A DNA stretch of 64,000 bases, from the NCBI GenBank assembly GCA_902618245.1, contig CACMZR010000005.1, forward strand, positions 1 through 64,000, in the 5' to 3' direction. This DNA comes from an uncultured Bacteroidota bacterium. GTDB taxonomy: Bacteria; Bacteroidota; Bacteroidia; Flavobacteriales; Flavobacteriaceae. The notes under the pieces are model-generated. The model did not search any database. It was not told the DNA's origin and saw only the letters and a list, made by a program, of their open reading frames with translations. Shown here piece by piece: positions 17,500 through 25,944 of the stretch; positions within the stretch are counted from its first letter, which is position 1; the number at the start of each line of letters is the position of its first letter. A program made the translations under genes and the position numbers.

Positions 17500-18111
17500 C
17501 TATCCAAATTTTTCCAAATACATATTATAAAGATTTGAATCATTTTTGAGATCGATAAAATCATCAATGTCATTTTCTATTCCTAGAAAGTAGACAGAAT
17601 CATTTTTAATTTTTTTTAATGTTTCCTCTAAAACGCGGTCTGTACTCCAAGGAATATTTTGAAAAATTTTCTTTTTCATTTTTTTCATACCAATCAAATA
17701 ATATCCACCATCATAAGTAGGGCCAATCACAAAATCTTTATTCTCTAATACATTTCTAGCTCGAATTACCATACTCTCACTAATATTCCATAGATCGGTT
17801 CCAATTAGTATAACATTTTTATATTTTTCATTGAAGGCCCACTGAAAAGCTGATAGCATTTTATCTCCTAGATCAGATCCATTTTGAACTAAAAATTTTT
17901 TTGCGTTAACAAAAATTGATTTGATTTTTTTATTTGGTTTACTCTGAAATACAATAATATCTTGATTGTTATTTGATATATTTTCAGCTGTTTTTTTAAT
18001 TAGTTGTAAATAAATCCAATGAGATTTTTCGGATCCTATATTGTGACCAAGTCTGGTTTTAACTTCACCTTTTATAGGTGACTTTGCAAAAACCATCAAT
18101 AAGTTTTTCAT
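17500..18111 (-). CDS. TIGR04282/DUF2064-type glycosyltransferase
   Basis: The 203-residue protein begins NLLMVFAKSPIKGEVKTRL, the nucleotide-binding signature of the DUF2064 family, and has IGTDLWNIS and GPTYDGGYYLIGM as the second conserved block. It is a GT-A fold nucleotidyl/glycosyl transferase annotated in some genomes as arsenosugar biosynthesis glycosyltransferase. Its start codon shares one base with the trpA stop, so it is translated from the trp operon message. Sixty-one bases separate it from the DUF547 gene downstream. The substrate is unknown. Confidence 0.82.
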   Translation of the reverse strand: MKNLLMVFAKSPIKGEVKTRLGHNIGSEKSHWIYLQLIKKTAENISNNNQDIIVFQSKPNKKIKSIFVNAKKFLVQNGSDLGDKMLSAFQWAFNEKYKNVILIGTDLWNISESMVIRARNVLENKDFVIGPTYDGGYYLIGMKKMKKKIFQNIPWSTDRVLEETLKKIKNDSVYFLGIENDIDDFIDLKNDSNLYNMYLEKFG

Positions 18112-18872
18112 TAACGTATAGAAGAAATAAATGAACCTATATTTTCCACACCTTCTTCTTCAAGAAATTTAATAAATGCTGATCCAATTATTGCTCCACT
18201 TGAGTGTTTAATGGCTGTCAAATAGGTTTCTGAATTACTTATCCCAAAACCTACAACCGTTGGTGTGGATAGTTTCATTTTAGCTATGCGATTAAAATAG
18301 TCTGTTTGTGTGCTCCCGAATTTATCCTTAGCTCCAGTGACACTTGCACTACTAACCATATAAATAAATCCATTTGATACTTTATCAATATATTTAATTC
18401 TTGTCTCAGGAGTTTGTGGAGTTATCAAAAACATATTGTATAAACCATATTTTTTAAATAGGCTTTTATAATTTTCATGATAAACATCAACAGGTAGATC
18501 AGGAATAATTAATCCGTCAATACCTATTTTTTGACAATTTTGACAAAATTTTTCAATTCCGTATTGCATCATTGGATTTAAGTAACCCATTATTACCAAG
18601 GGAATTTTAATTTTTTTACGAACATTTTCAAGTTGTGAAAAAAGTTTTTGTGTCGTCATCCCGTTTTGCAGTGCTTGAGTAGAACTTTTTTGGATAGTTG
18701 GCCCATCTGCTAATGGATCGGAAAACGGAAGTCCAATTTCGACCATATCAACCCCAGAGGACTCAAGTTTTTCCAAGATAGTTAATGTATCCTCAAGCTT
18801 TGGATGGCCAGCTGAAAAATAGATAGACAAGAGTTTCTTGTCTTCTTTAAACTTTTTATCAATTCTATTCAT
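18111..18872 (-). CDS. trpA: tryptophan synthase alpha subunit
   Basis: The 253-residue TIM-barrel protein has VEIGLPFSDPLADGPTIQ (active-site Glu and Asp region), YLNPMMQYG and GFGISNSE. It cleaves indole-3-glycerol phosphate to indole, which is channelled to TrpB. It is the last biosynthetic gene of trpEGDCFBA and shares one base with both trpB upstream and the DUF2064 gene downstream, so the operon continues past trpA. Confidence 0.97.
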   Translation of the reverse strand: MNRIDKKFKEDKKLLSIYFSAGHPKLEDTLTILEKLESSGVDMVEIGLPFSDPLADGPTIQKSSTQALQNGMTTQKLFSQLENVRKKIKIPLVIMGYLNPMMQYGIEKFCQNCQKIGIDGLIIPDLPVDVYHENYKSLFKKYGLYNMFLITPQTPETRIKYIDKVSNGFIYMVSSASVTGAKDKFGSTQTDYFNRIAKMKLSTPTVVGFGISNSETYLTAIKHSSGAIIGSAFIKFLEEEGVENIGSFISSIR

Positions 18873-20053
18873 TAAAGTTTGAAATAGTCTATATAAGTTG
18901 ATAAATCCTTATCACCTCTACCAGAACAATTAAAAACAATTATTTCCTCAGGACCAAACTTACGGACATCAAGAACCGCAAATGCGTGAGCTGTTTCAAT
19001 CGCTGGGATAATGCCTTCGGTTTGAGATAAAGTTAGCCCCCAATCCATTGCCTCTTGATCAGGTATAGAGACAAATTCAGCCCTCTTAGATCTGAACAGA
19101 TGCGCGTGCATTGGCCCTACACCGGGATAATCTAAACCCGCTGAAATGGAGTAGGGTTCTGTAATTTGTCCATCACTGGATTGCATCAAAAGAGTTTTGC
19201 TACCGTGTATTATTCCCTCTTTACCTAGCGCAGATGTAGCAGCACTTTGACCTGAATCAATACCCTTACCTGCAGCTTCTATTGCAATTATATTAACCCG
19301 TTCATCGTTTAGATAATGATAATATAGACCTGCAGCGTTACTACCCCCACCAACACAAGCAATGACATGGTTGGGATAGTCTCTTCCCTCTTGTTCTTCA
19401 AGTTGCCATTTTGTTTCTTCACTAATAACAGATTGAAAACGTGCAACCATATCTGGATAAGGATGAGGTCCAACTACTGAACCAATTATATAATGAGTAT
19501 CTATTGGATTGTTTATCCAGTCCCGAATTGCTTCGTTCGTTGCGTCTTTGAGGGTTTTACTACCAGACTTTGCTGAACGTACCTCAGCTCCCAACATTTT
19601 CATTCGAGCTACATTAGGGGCTTGCCGGTGAATATCTAATTCGCCCATATACACAATACACTCGATGCCCATTAAAGCACAAACAGTAGCTGTAGCAACA
19701 CCATGTTGTCCAGCTCCAGTTTCGGCAATAATTCTATTTTTTCCAAGACGTTTTGCTAAAAGTATTTGTCCTATGGTATTGTTTACTTTATGTGCCCCAG
19801 TATGGCATAAGTCCTCTCTTTTTAAATAAATTTTTGTTTTGTATTTTTCTGATAAGCGACTTGCAAAATATAGTGGTGTTGGACGTCCAACATAAACTTT
19901 TAAAAGATTTTCAAACTCTTTTTTAAAATCAGCTCGCCCAGTTATTTCTAAATAATTATCACGCAATTCAGCCACATTTGGATATAACATTTCTGGAATA
20001 AAAGCCCCTCCAAAATCACCATAATATCCTTTTTCATTTACATTATAATTCAT
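18872..20053 (-). CDS. trpB: tryptophan synthase beta subunit
   Basis: The 393-residue protein shows LKREDLCHTGAHKVNN, in which the Lys forms the Schiff base with pyridoxal phosphate, and CVGGGSNAAG, the phosphate-binding loop. It condenses indole with serine to make tryptophan. The length and the GDFGGAFIPEML N-terminus match the TrpB1 family. It overlaps trpF by 11 bases and trpA by one base, consistent with strict co-expression. Confidence 0.98.
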   Translation of the reverse strand: MNYNVNEKGYYGDFGGAFIPEMLYPNVAELRDNYLEITGRADFKKEFENLLKVYVGRPTPLYFASRLSEKYKTKIYLKREDLCHTGAHKVNNTIGQILLAKRLGKNRIIAETGAGQHGVATATVCALMGIECIVYMGELDIHRQAPNVARMKMLGAEVRSAKSGSKTLKDATNEAIRDWINNPIDTHYIIGSVVGPHPYPDMVARFQSVISEETKWQLEEQEGRDYPNHVIACVGGGSNAAGLYYHYLNDERVNIIAIEAAGKGIDSGQSAATSALGKEGIIHGSKTLLMQSSDGQITEPYSISAGLDYPGVGPMHAHLFRSKRAEFVSIPDQEAMDWGLTLSQTEGIIPAIETAHAFAVLDVRKFGPEEIIVFNCSGRGDKDLSTYIDYFKL

Positions 20054-20660
20054 ACAATTCCTTTTTAAAAAATTTTAATTTATCAATATTTTTTTTTGCA
20101 GGTGAAATTTCAAATTTACTATTTACATCAATAGCATATAATGGTAATTGAGAATTTAATAATTTTTTGATTTGATCTATGTTATCTATCCCAATTCCAC
20201 CACTTAGAAAAAAGGGTTTTTGAAGCGAATAATTTTTAAGAATACCCCAATCAAAATTTATACCGTTTCCACCTGGCAGATCTCCTTTTGTGTCAAATAA
20301 AAAAAAGTCGCAATTTTTTTCATAGCTTTTCAAAATTGAAAAGTTATAACTATTACTTATCGAAAATGTTTTAATTACCTCAACATTTAAGTTTTTTATC
20401 ACCTTGCAATAATCAGGTGTTTCATCACCGTGTAATTGTACTGCACTCAATTGATGTTTTACTATCATGGTTTCGATATAATCAATTGAAGCATTAACAA
20501 AGACTCCCGTTTTTTTAATACTATCGTCTATTTTTGGAGTTTTATCAGTAACGTGTCTTTTCGAAGGAGCCCAAAAAATAAAGCCAATATAGTTTGGTTT
20601 CAGCTTACAAAGTGAATTTATGTTTTCAAACTCTCGCATGCCACAAACCTTTAATTTCAT
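20043..20660 (-). CDS. trpF: phosphoribosylanthranilate isomerase
   Basis: The 205-residue TIM-barrel protein starts MKLKVCGMRE, whose Cys is the catalytic base of the family, and carries VQLHGDE and LPGGNGINFDW with the substrate-phosphate region near FLSGGI. It isomerises N-(5-phosphoribosyl)anthranilate in the third committed step of Trp synthesis. TrpF is a separate protein here, not fused to TrpC as in enterobacteria. It overlaps trpC by 4 bases and trpB by 11. Confidence 0.95.
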   Translation of the reverse strand: MKLKVCGMREFENINSLCKLKPNYIGFIFWAPSKRHVTDKTPKIDDSIKKTGVFVNASIDYIETMIVKHQLSAVQLHGDETPDYCKVIKNLNVEVIKTFSISNSYNFSILKSYEKNCDFFLFDTKGDLPGGNGINFDWGILKNYSLQKPFFLSGGIGIDNIDQIKKLLNSQLPLYAIDVNSKFEISPAKKNIDKLKFFKKELYEL

Positions 20661-21442
20661 TGTGTAATTCTTCTGATAAAATCTTTAGCTGTATCCCCAG
20701 GGTGATCTGATTTCATGAAGTTTTCACCAATTAAAAAACCTTTGTAGCCAAATTCTATTAATTCTTTTATACTATTAGTATCGCTTATTCCGCTCTCTGA
20801 TACTTTTAAAAACTGGTCAGGTATTTTTTCTGCTAAACTTCTGCTTGTTTCTAATGAAACTTCAAAGGTTTTTAGGTTCCTATTGTTAACTCCAAATAAA
20901 TCAATTGTTGGCATAATTGACTTTTCAATTTCTTCAAGGTTATGAACCTCTAATAATACTTCTAGGCCTAAGTTATTTGCTAGAGACGAAAAATTCTTAA
21001 TTTCTTTTCTAGATAATACTGCTGCAATAAGAAGAATAACGTCAGCCCCATTAGCTTTAGCTTCAATTATTTGATATTCATCAATAACAAAATCTTTTCT
21101 AAGAAGAGGTAAGCTAATAATTGATCTTGAAAGAATTAAATCTTCGAGAGACCCACTAAAATATTTTCCATCAGTTAAAACAGACATTCCACTCACACCA
21201 GCTTCCTCATACTCTTTAGCAACTTTAGTTACAGAAAGTGAACTATTAATATTTTTTTTTGAAGGGGAACGACGTTTGAATTCTGCGATAATACCAAAAT
21301 CATTAATCTTAATTTTCTTTACAAGCGAGTTACAATGCCTTTCAAAAAGAGGAGATGTTTCTAAATAAGAGATTGGAAGTAATTTTTTTTTCTGAATCAC
21401 TTCAGCTTTTTTATCAGCTACTATTTTATTGAGAATATTCAT
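20657..21442 (-). CDS. trpC: indole-3-glycerol-phosphate synthase
   Basis: The 261-residue protein has the IGPS signature IIAEFKRRSPSKKNIN, then VLTDGKYFSGS, LRKDFVIDEYQI and VSESGISD. The Lys in FKRRSPS is the conserved catalytic-region residue. It converts CdRP to indole-3-glycerol phosphate. It overlaps trpD by 4 bases at its start and trpF by 4 at its end, the ATGA-type coupling repeated through the operon. Confidence 0.96.
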   Translation of the reverse strand: MNILNKIVADKKAEVIQKKKLLPISYLETSPLFERHCNSLVKKIKINDFGIIAEFKRRSPSKKNINSSLSVTKVAKEYEEAGVSGMSVLTDGKYFSGSLEDLILSRSIISLPLLRKDFVIDEYQIIEAKANGADVILLIAAVLSRKEIKNFSSLANNLGLEVLLEVHNLEEIEKSIMPTIDLFGVNNRNLKTFEVSLETSRSLAEKIPDQFLKVSESGISDTNSIKELIEFGYKGFLIGENFMKSDHPGDTAKDFIRRITQ

Positions 21443-22452
21443 TCTTTACTAATATTTTGAAGTTTATTAAATGCTTCAAATGCTTTTCCTGATACCAAAG
21501 ATTCTTTTGCCAACTTAAAACCCTCAATTGGAGAAAGATCTAAGGCAGTGGCAATAGCCATACCAGCATTTGCACATACTACGTCTTCTTGTGATTTAGT
21601 ACCCTTGTTTTGTAGTACATCTATAAAAATTTTAGCTGATGATTTAACATTATTTCCACCTTGAATAGATTTTGCTTTTATTTGTTCTGTACCAAAATCT
21701 TTGGCTGTAATTAATTTTTCAAAATCATTTCCAATTGCTTTTGCAGGACTAGTTAAAGAAATTTCATCATATCCATCTAGGGAGTAAAGAATGGTAAAAT
21801 TTATATTGGTTTTTTGTAATAGGTAATTATAAAGACGGGCTAGTTCAAGATTAAAAACTCCGGTTAGTTGATTTTTAGGAGAACATGGATTGACTAGTGG
21901 TCCAAGCATATTAAAAAATGTTTTCAAACCTAGCTCCTTGCGAACGGGTCCAACATTTTTCATAGCAGGATGAAATAAAGGGGCATGAAGAATACATATT
22001 CCAGCCTTCTCTAAACAACGTTTTAAAAAGTCTTTATTATTGGAAAATTTAATTTCTAAAGCTTCGAGTACATTACTAGAACCGCATCCTGAGGAAACCC
22101 CGTAATTTCCATGTTTTGTAACCTTTATACCAGCTCCTGCAGTTACAAATGAGGATAATGTTGAAATATTAAAAGTGTCCTTGCCATCACCACCTGTACC
22201 ACACAAATCTATTGTGTTAAATTCACTTAAGTCTACTGAAATACATAATTCGAGTAGTGCCTCTCGAAAACCTTCAAGCTCTTCAAGGCTAATATTTCGC
22301 ATCATAAACACAGTTAGAAAAGAAGCAATTTGTGAGTTATTATATTTGCCTTCAGCAATATTAGTGATTATCTCTTTAGCCTCATCTTTACTAAGGGATT
22401 CATAGTTCGTAAGTCTTTTAAGAGTAGCTTTCATGCCTAACTTTTTATCCAA
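21439..22452 (-). CDS. trpD: anthranilate phosphoribosyltransferase
   Basis: The 337-residue protein carries the PRPP-binding GTGGDGKDTFNIST motif, KHGNYGVSSGCGSSNVLEAL and the C-terminal NAGMAIA segment of the nucleoside phosphorylase-like fold. It transfers phosphoribose to anthranilate. It is independent of trpG here, though the two genes overlap by 16 bases. The length is normal for the family. Confidence 0.96.
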   Translation of the reverse strand: MDKKLGMKATLKRLTNYESLSKDEAKEIITNIAEGKYNNSQIASFLTVFMMRNISLEELEGFREALLELCISVDLSEFNTIDLCGTGGDGKDTFNISTLSSFVTAGAGIKVTKHGNYGVSSGCGSSNVLEALEIKFSNNKDFLKRCLEKAGICILHAPLFHPAMKNVGPVRKELGLKTFFNMLGPLVNPCSPKNQLTGVFNLELARLYNYLLQKTNINFTILYSLDGYDEISLTSPAKAIGNDFEKLITAKDFGTEQIKAKSIQGGNNVKSSAKIFIDVLQNKGTKSQEDVVCANAGMAIATALDLSPIEGFKLAKESLVSGKAFEAFNKLQNISKE

Positions 22453-23000
22453 TTCTCTAATATTTTTTTTCCATTGGGAGTTAATACGGATTCGGGATGG
22501 TATTGAACAGATCTAACATCATAAGTTTTGTGTCTTAATGACATAAGATGCCCCTCATCATCAAAAGATGTAGCTATTAATTCGTTTGGTAATGGAGTAG
22601 CGACTACCCATGAATGGTATCGACCTATTTCAAACTTTTTTGGTAAGTCTTTAAAAAGTATGTCACTTTCCGATATAGTTACAGACGTTGAAATGCCGTG
22701 GTAAACTTTTTCCATATTTACCAGGGTTGCACCAAAAACCTCCCCAATTGCCTGCTGTCCTAAGCATACCCCTAGTATTTTTTTTGTTGGAGCATAATGT
22801 TGAATAGCTTCTTTTAATAAGCCAGATTCATCTGGTATTCCAGGACCGGGTGATAAAAGAATTAATGGATATTCTTTAATTTCATCAAGTTTGAATTCAT
22901 CATTACGTTTGACAGTAACATTACAATCAAGCTCCTCTAGATAATGAACAAGATTATATGTGAAGGAGTCATAATTATCTATAACAAAAACTTTTTTCAT
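22437..23000 (-). CDS. trpG: anthranilate synthase component II (glutamine amidotransferase)
   Basis: The 187-residue class I amidotransferase has the oxyanion/nucleophile motif GVCLGQQAIGE (catalytic Cys near residue 79) and the C-terminal catalytic His-Glu in VQYHPESVLT. It supplies ammonia from glutamine to TrpE. It could also serve p-aminobenzoate synthesis, as trpG does in several bacteria. No pabB is visible nearby. It lies 3 bases after trpE. Confidence 0.95.
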   Translation of the reverse strand: MKKVFVIDNYDSFTYNLVHYLEELDCNVTVKRNDEFKLDEIKEYPLILLSPGPGIPDESGLLKEAIQHYAPTKKILGVCLGQQAIGEVFGATLVNMEKVYHGISTSVTISESDILFKDLPKKFEIGRYHSWVVATPLPNELIATSFDDEGHLMSLRHKTYDVRSVQYHPESVLTPNGKKILENWIKS

Positions 23001-23003
23001 TAA

Positions 23004-24404
23004 TCAAATTTTTTCTGCTTGTAACAAAGCTTTGTCTAAAGCACCTAACTTATTATATACTTCTTGTAATTCATTTTCTGGTACAGAAGCTGCTACAATA
23101 CCAGCTCCAGCTTGATAATGCAATCTATTGTTCATACTCAAAAATGATCGTATTATTATTGCATGGTTAAAATTTCCATAGAAGTCCATATATCCAATAG
23201 CCCCACCATAAAAATTTCGTTGTGTTTTTTCATACTTATCTATAAGTTGAAGCGCTTTATGTTTTGGCGCTCCGCTTAAAGTTCCTGCAGGAAATGTGTC
23301 TGCCACTACTCTAAATGTCTTGGCTGAATCTTTCATATTGCAAGTAACTTTAGAAACTAGATGTATTACATGCGAAAAAAATTGAATCTCACGATTTTTT
23401 TCAACCAAAACACTTGAACCGTTTCTACTCAAGTCGTTTCTGGCTAAATCGACTAACATTACATGCTCACTATTTTCTTTTGGATCTTTGGCTAATTCTT
23501 TAGCTGCTTGAGTATCTTTTAGGTCATTACCTGTTCTTCGGAAAGTACCAGCTATAGGATGAATTTCAGCTTTTCCATTATCAACAATTAATTGTGCTTC
23601 TGGTGAACTTCCAAATATCTTGAAATATCCATAGTCGAAAAAAAATAGATAAGGTGACGGATTTATGGAACGAAGAGTTCTATATACATTAAACTCATCA
23701 CCTTTAAATTGTTGTGAAAATTGACGAGATAATACTAGTTGAAATACATCTCCTCTGTAGCAATGTTCTTTTCCTTTTTTTACAAAATCAATAAATTCTG
23801 AATCAGTTAGATTAGAAGACTTTTCTCCAACTTTTTCAAATTTGAAAGGAGTACTAATTTGAGAATTTAATAAGTTTTCTATCACATCTAAATTATGATC
23901 ACTATCATAAGTATTAGAAAATAAATAGGCTTCATGATTAAACAAACTTATAGCAATAATATTTTCATAGACAGCATAATACATATCAGGCATCTCTATT
24001 CCGGTTTTATTTCTGTCTAGTTTGATTTTATCAAAACGCTCAACAGCTTCATGAGCGATAAATCCAAAAATACCATTACTAATAAATTCAAAGGGTAGTT
24101 TTTCACTTTTAAATTGAGTTGAGAATTCATGTACTCGTTCGGGAATATCAATTGATTCATCTACTTTCTCAACTATTGAACTTTTATCAGGAAAATGAGT
24201 TGTTAATTTTTTATTTTTTAATTCAATTGAGGCAATAGGATTACAGCATATGTATGAAAAGTTTTTGTTATTTGAAGAATAATCACTACTCTCAAGAAGT
24301 AGGGAATGTGGAAATACATCTCTTACTTTCAGATAGACATTTACTGGTGTAATTGTGTCTGCTAGTATTTTTTTAAATACTGTTTTTAAAGAATAAATTT
24401 TCAT
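23004..24404 (-). CDS. trpE: anthranilate synthase component I
   Basis: The 466-residue chorismate-utilising enzyme has IFGSSPEAQLIV, IAGTFRRTGND, EHVMLVDLARNDLSR and GTLSGAPKHKALQLID. The N-terminal LLLESSDYSSNNKNFSYI contains the LLES motif of the tryptophan feedback site, so allosteric inhibition by Trp is likely. It is the first structural gene of the operon. Its ATG lies 16 bases after the attenuator terminator stem, placing it under transcription attenuation as well. Confidence 0.97.
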   Translation of the reverse strand: MKIYSLKTVFKKILADTITPVNVYLKVRDVFPHSLLLESSDYSSNNKNFSYICCNPIASIELKNKKLTTHFPDKSSIVEKVDESIDIPERVHEFSTQFKSEKLPFEFISNGIFGFIAHEAVERFDKIKLDRNKTGIEMPDMYYAVYENIIAISLFNHEAYLFSNTYDSDHNLDVIENLLNSQISTPFKFEKVGEKSSNLTDSEFIDFVKKGKEHCYRGDVFQLVLSRQFSQQFKGDEFNVYRTLRSINPSPYLFFFDYGYFKIFGSSPEAQLIVDNGKAEIHPIAGTFRRTGNDLKDTQAAKELAKDPKENSEHVMLVDLARNDLSRNGSSVLVEKNREIQFFSHVIHLVSKVTCNMKDSAKTFRVVADTFPAGTLSGAPKHKALQLIDKYEKTQRNFYGGAIGYMDFYGNFNHAIIIRSFLSMNNRLHYQAGAGIVAASVPENELQEVYNKLGALDKALLQAEKI

Positions 24405-24420
24405 ACGTCTACAAAATTAA

Positions 24421-24449
24421 AAAAGGCTTGTCGTGATGACAAGCCTTTT
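24421..24449 (-). terminator. trp attenuator: intrinsic terminator hairpin
   Basis: On the minus strand a 12-bp perfect stem (left arm AAAAGGCTTGTC, loop ATCAC, right arm GACAAGCCTTTT) runs into further T residues, then TTAATTTT. It lies between the Trp-rich leader ORF and trpE, so it is positioned to stop trp operon transcription when tryptophan is plentiful. A competing pairing (24471-24479 with 24431-24440) would open the lower part of this stem. Confidence 0.88.
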
Positions 24450-24497
24450 AAAATAGTAATATCAGATTTAGTCACACGAGAATTTGTTGCATCGCGT
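24431..24497 (-). promoter_or_regulatory. trp attenuator: antiterminator and anti-antiterminator pairings
   Basis: TCGTGTGAC (24479 to 24471 on the minus strand, overlapping the leader stop codon) can pair with GTCATCACGA (24440 to 24431) over nine base pairs with one bulged T, which breaks the terminator. The same TCGTGT can instead pair with ACGCGA (24497 to 24492), just after the two Trp codons, in six pairs including one G-U. A ribosome stalled at the Trp codons would cover ACGCGA and so favour the antiterminator. Confidence 0.72.
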
Positions 24498-24531
24498 ACC
24501 ACCAGTTAATATTGCAAATAAAATTTTTCAT
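24472..24531 (-). CDS. trpL: trp operon leader peptide
   Basis: The 19-codon ORF MKNFICNINWWYAMQQILV ends in TGA and has two adjacent tryptophan codons at positions 10 and 11 (24504-24499). It sits 68 bases upstream of trpE and directly in front of an attenuator hairpin. The peptide itself is not expected to have a function; ribosome progress through the WW pair reads the level of charged tRNA-Trp. The ATG lies only 4 bases from a TATATTTG -7 box, so the leader mRNA may have almost no 5' untranslated region. Confidence 0.87.
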   Translation of the reverse strand: MKNFICNINWWYAMQQILV

Positions 24532-24535
24532 TGTT

Positions 24536-24543
24536 CAAATATA
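24536..24543 (-). promoter_or_regulatory. candidate -7 box of the trp operon
   Basis: On the minus strand TATATTTG is a full match to TAnnTTTG, and it ends 4 bases before the trpL ATG. No TTG -33 element is evident 17-23 bases upstream. The YceI gene upstream could also contribute readthrough, since no terminator is seen between it and trpL. Confidence 0.5.
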
Positions 24544-24610
24544 ACATAAATTTTAGAAACCTTTAACCTTAATGATTATTCAAACGAATCAAAAAACTTT
24601 AATATCGTAT

Positions 24611-25171
24611 TTAAAAATAAAGGTTGACTTCTAATTCGATATCGTCGTAAATAAGTTTATCACCTAAATTAGAAAAAAAGCTTGATGATCTATGCTTAAC
24701 ATCAAATTTAGATCTATCAAAAACCATTTCTACTGTTGCACCGTCATCGTTTAGTAATAATATAAAATTAGTTGATTTAGTTATGCCTTTGATTGTTAAA
24801 TCCCCTGTAACTTCATATTTATCTATGTCAATTTTTTCTGCAGAGGTTATCTTTAATGAAGATCTAGGATATTGCTCCACTGAAAAAAAATCTTCAGAAC
24901 GCAAATGATTTTCTAGATAATCTTTGGACCTTCCAGTCAAATCCTCATTCAATAAGCTTAACATATCAACAGAAAATTCACCCCCAACTATTAGATTGTT
25001 ATCGAACAGTATATTCCCTGATATAAATCTTAGCGAGCCATAGTGTATTTTTGTTGTAATTTCCTTTCCAGTCCATTTAATCTTGCTTAATTGTAGGTTT
25101 ATATTTTTATTTTGCCCGGATAAATGGAGGTTTATAAAGCATATAAACGTTAATATAAATAACTTTTTCAT
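24611..25171 (-). CDS. YceI family periplasmic protein
   Basis: The 186-residue protein has a signal peptide (FILTFICFINLHLSGQ) and a YceI lipocalin-like beta-barrel, with SKIKWTGKEI, GEFSVDMLSL and VTGDLTIKGITKSTNFILLL. Members bind isoprenoid quinones or other lipophilic molecules in the periplasm; the ligand here is unknown. It is encoded upstream of the trp operon on the same strand, 79 bases before the trp leader ORF, and it faces away from the rhodanese gene. Confidence 0.85.
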   Translation of the reverse strand: MKKLFILTFICFINLHLSGQNKNINLQLSKIKWTGKEITTKIHYGSLRFISGNILFDNNLIVGGEFSVDMLSLLNEDLTGRSKDYLENHLRSEDFFSVEQYPRSSLKITSAEKIDIDKYEVTGDLTIKGITKSTNFILLLNDDGATVEMVFDRSKFDVKHRSSSFFSNLGDKLIYDDIELEVNLYF

Positions 25172-25287
25172 GATTTTATTTACAAATTAAAAAATTAATC
25201 TTTTAAGTAATAAATATATTATAATTCAAATTACGTTGATACTATTTTTAATTTGTTTAATCACAATCACTGTTGTAATTTTAAATT

Positions 25288-25596
25288 ATGGATTTGAATC
25301 AAAATGAATGGGCAGCAATGCACCGAAGTAAAGAAGAAACCATTTTATTAGATGTACGAACTTTAGAGGAGTATAGGCAGGGACATATCCCAAATGCTAA
25401 ACTGATCGATATTCAAAATCCTCCAAATTTCTTACACGAATTAGAATTACTTAACCCTTCAAAAACATATCTAGTTTACTGTAGGTCCGGGGCTAGAAGT
25501 TCACAAGCATGTATATTAATGAAAAATAAAGGGATAGAAAACTGTTTTAATTTGCTAGGAGGTATTAATCAGTGGAACGGGGAGATTGTTATTTAA
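25288..25596 (+). CDS. rhodanese-like domain protein
   Basis: The 102-residue protein is a single rhodanese domain. It has LLDVRTLEEYRQGHIPNA and the active-site loop YCRSGARSSQAC, whose first Cys (near residue 73) would carry the persulfide. It has no signal peptide, so it is cytoplasmic. The stop is followed 1 base later by the pspC-domain gene start. Sulfur transfer, or a redox role beside PspC, cannot be chosen from sequence alone. Confidence 0.9.
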   Translation: MDLNQNEWAAMHRSKEETILLDVRTLEEYRQGHIPNAKLIDIQNPPNFLHELELLNPSKTYLVYCRSGARSSQACILMKNKGIENCFNLLGGINQWNGEIVI

Positions 25597-25597
25597 A

Positions 25598-25825
25598 ATG
25601 AAAAAATCAACTAGAGTTCGTATTTTCTTTGAACGATATGGTTTCGCCGTTTGTTCTCGTTTAGCTGAAATATTGGGAATGAAAGTAAAAAGTGTTCGTT
25701 TATTTTTTATTTATGCCTCATTTACAACTCTTGTAGGAGGTTTTGTGCTTTATTTAACATTAGCGTTTTGGCTAAAATTAAAAGACCTAATTTATACTAA
25801 GCGTACCTCAGTATTTGATTTGTGA
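25598..25825 (+). CDS. PspC domain protein
   Basis: The 75-residue protein contains the PspC domain: a short amphipathic start (RVRIFFERYGFAVCSRLAEILGM), RLFFIYASF, then a membrane helix TTLVGGFVLYLTLAFWL. PspC proteins are linked to envelope-stress responses. The true start is the ATG at 25598, which lies 1 base after the rhodanese stop, not the TTG 12 bases earlier. A rhodanese-PspC pairing resembles the PspE-PspC neighbourhood of phage-shock operons. Confidence 0.85.
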   Translation: MKKSTRVRIFFERYGFAVCSRLAEILGMKVKSVRLFFIYASFTTLVGGFVLYLTLAFWLKLKDLIYTKRTSVFDL

Positions 25826-25944
25826 ATTTAGAATTTTAACTTTTTATTTTCTCTTTATCTATTTTTAATTAAATCTTTACCTTTTAATAATTTGATATTC
25901 TAATCCTTTTTATGATATTGAGCAACCAAATTTATATCTAGAAA

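Noticed and set aside
24611-25171. YceI as part of the trp operon
   Set aside because: It lies upstream on the same strand, but the trp leader has its own promoter box and attenuator; no functional link is known.
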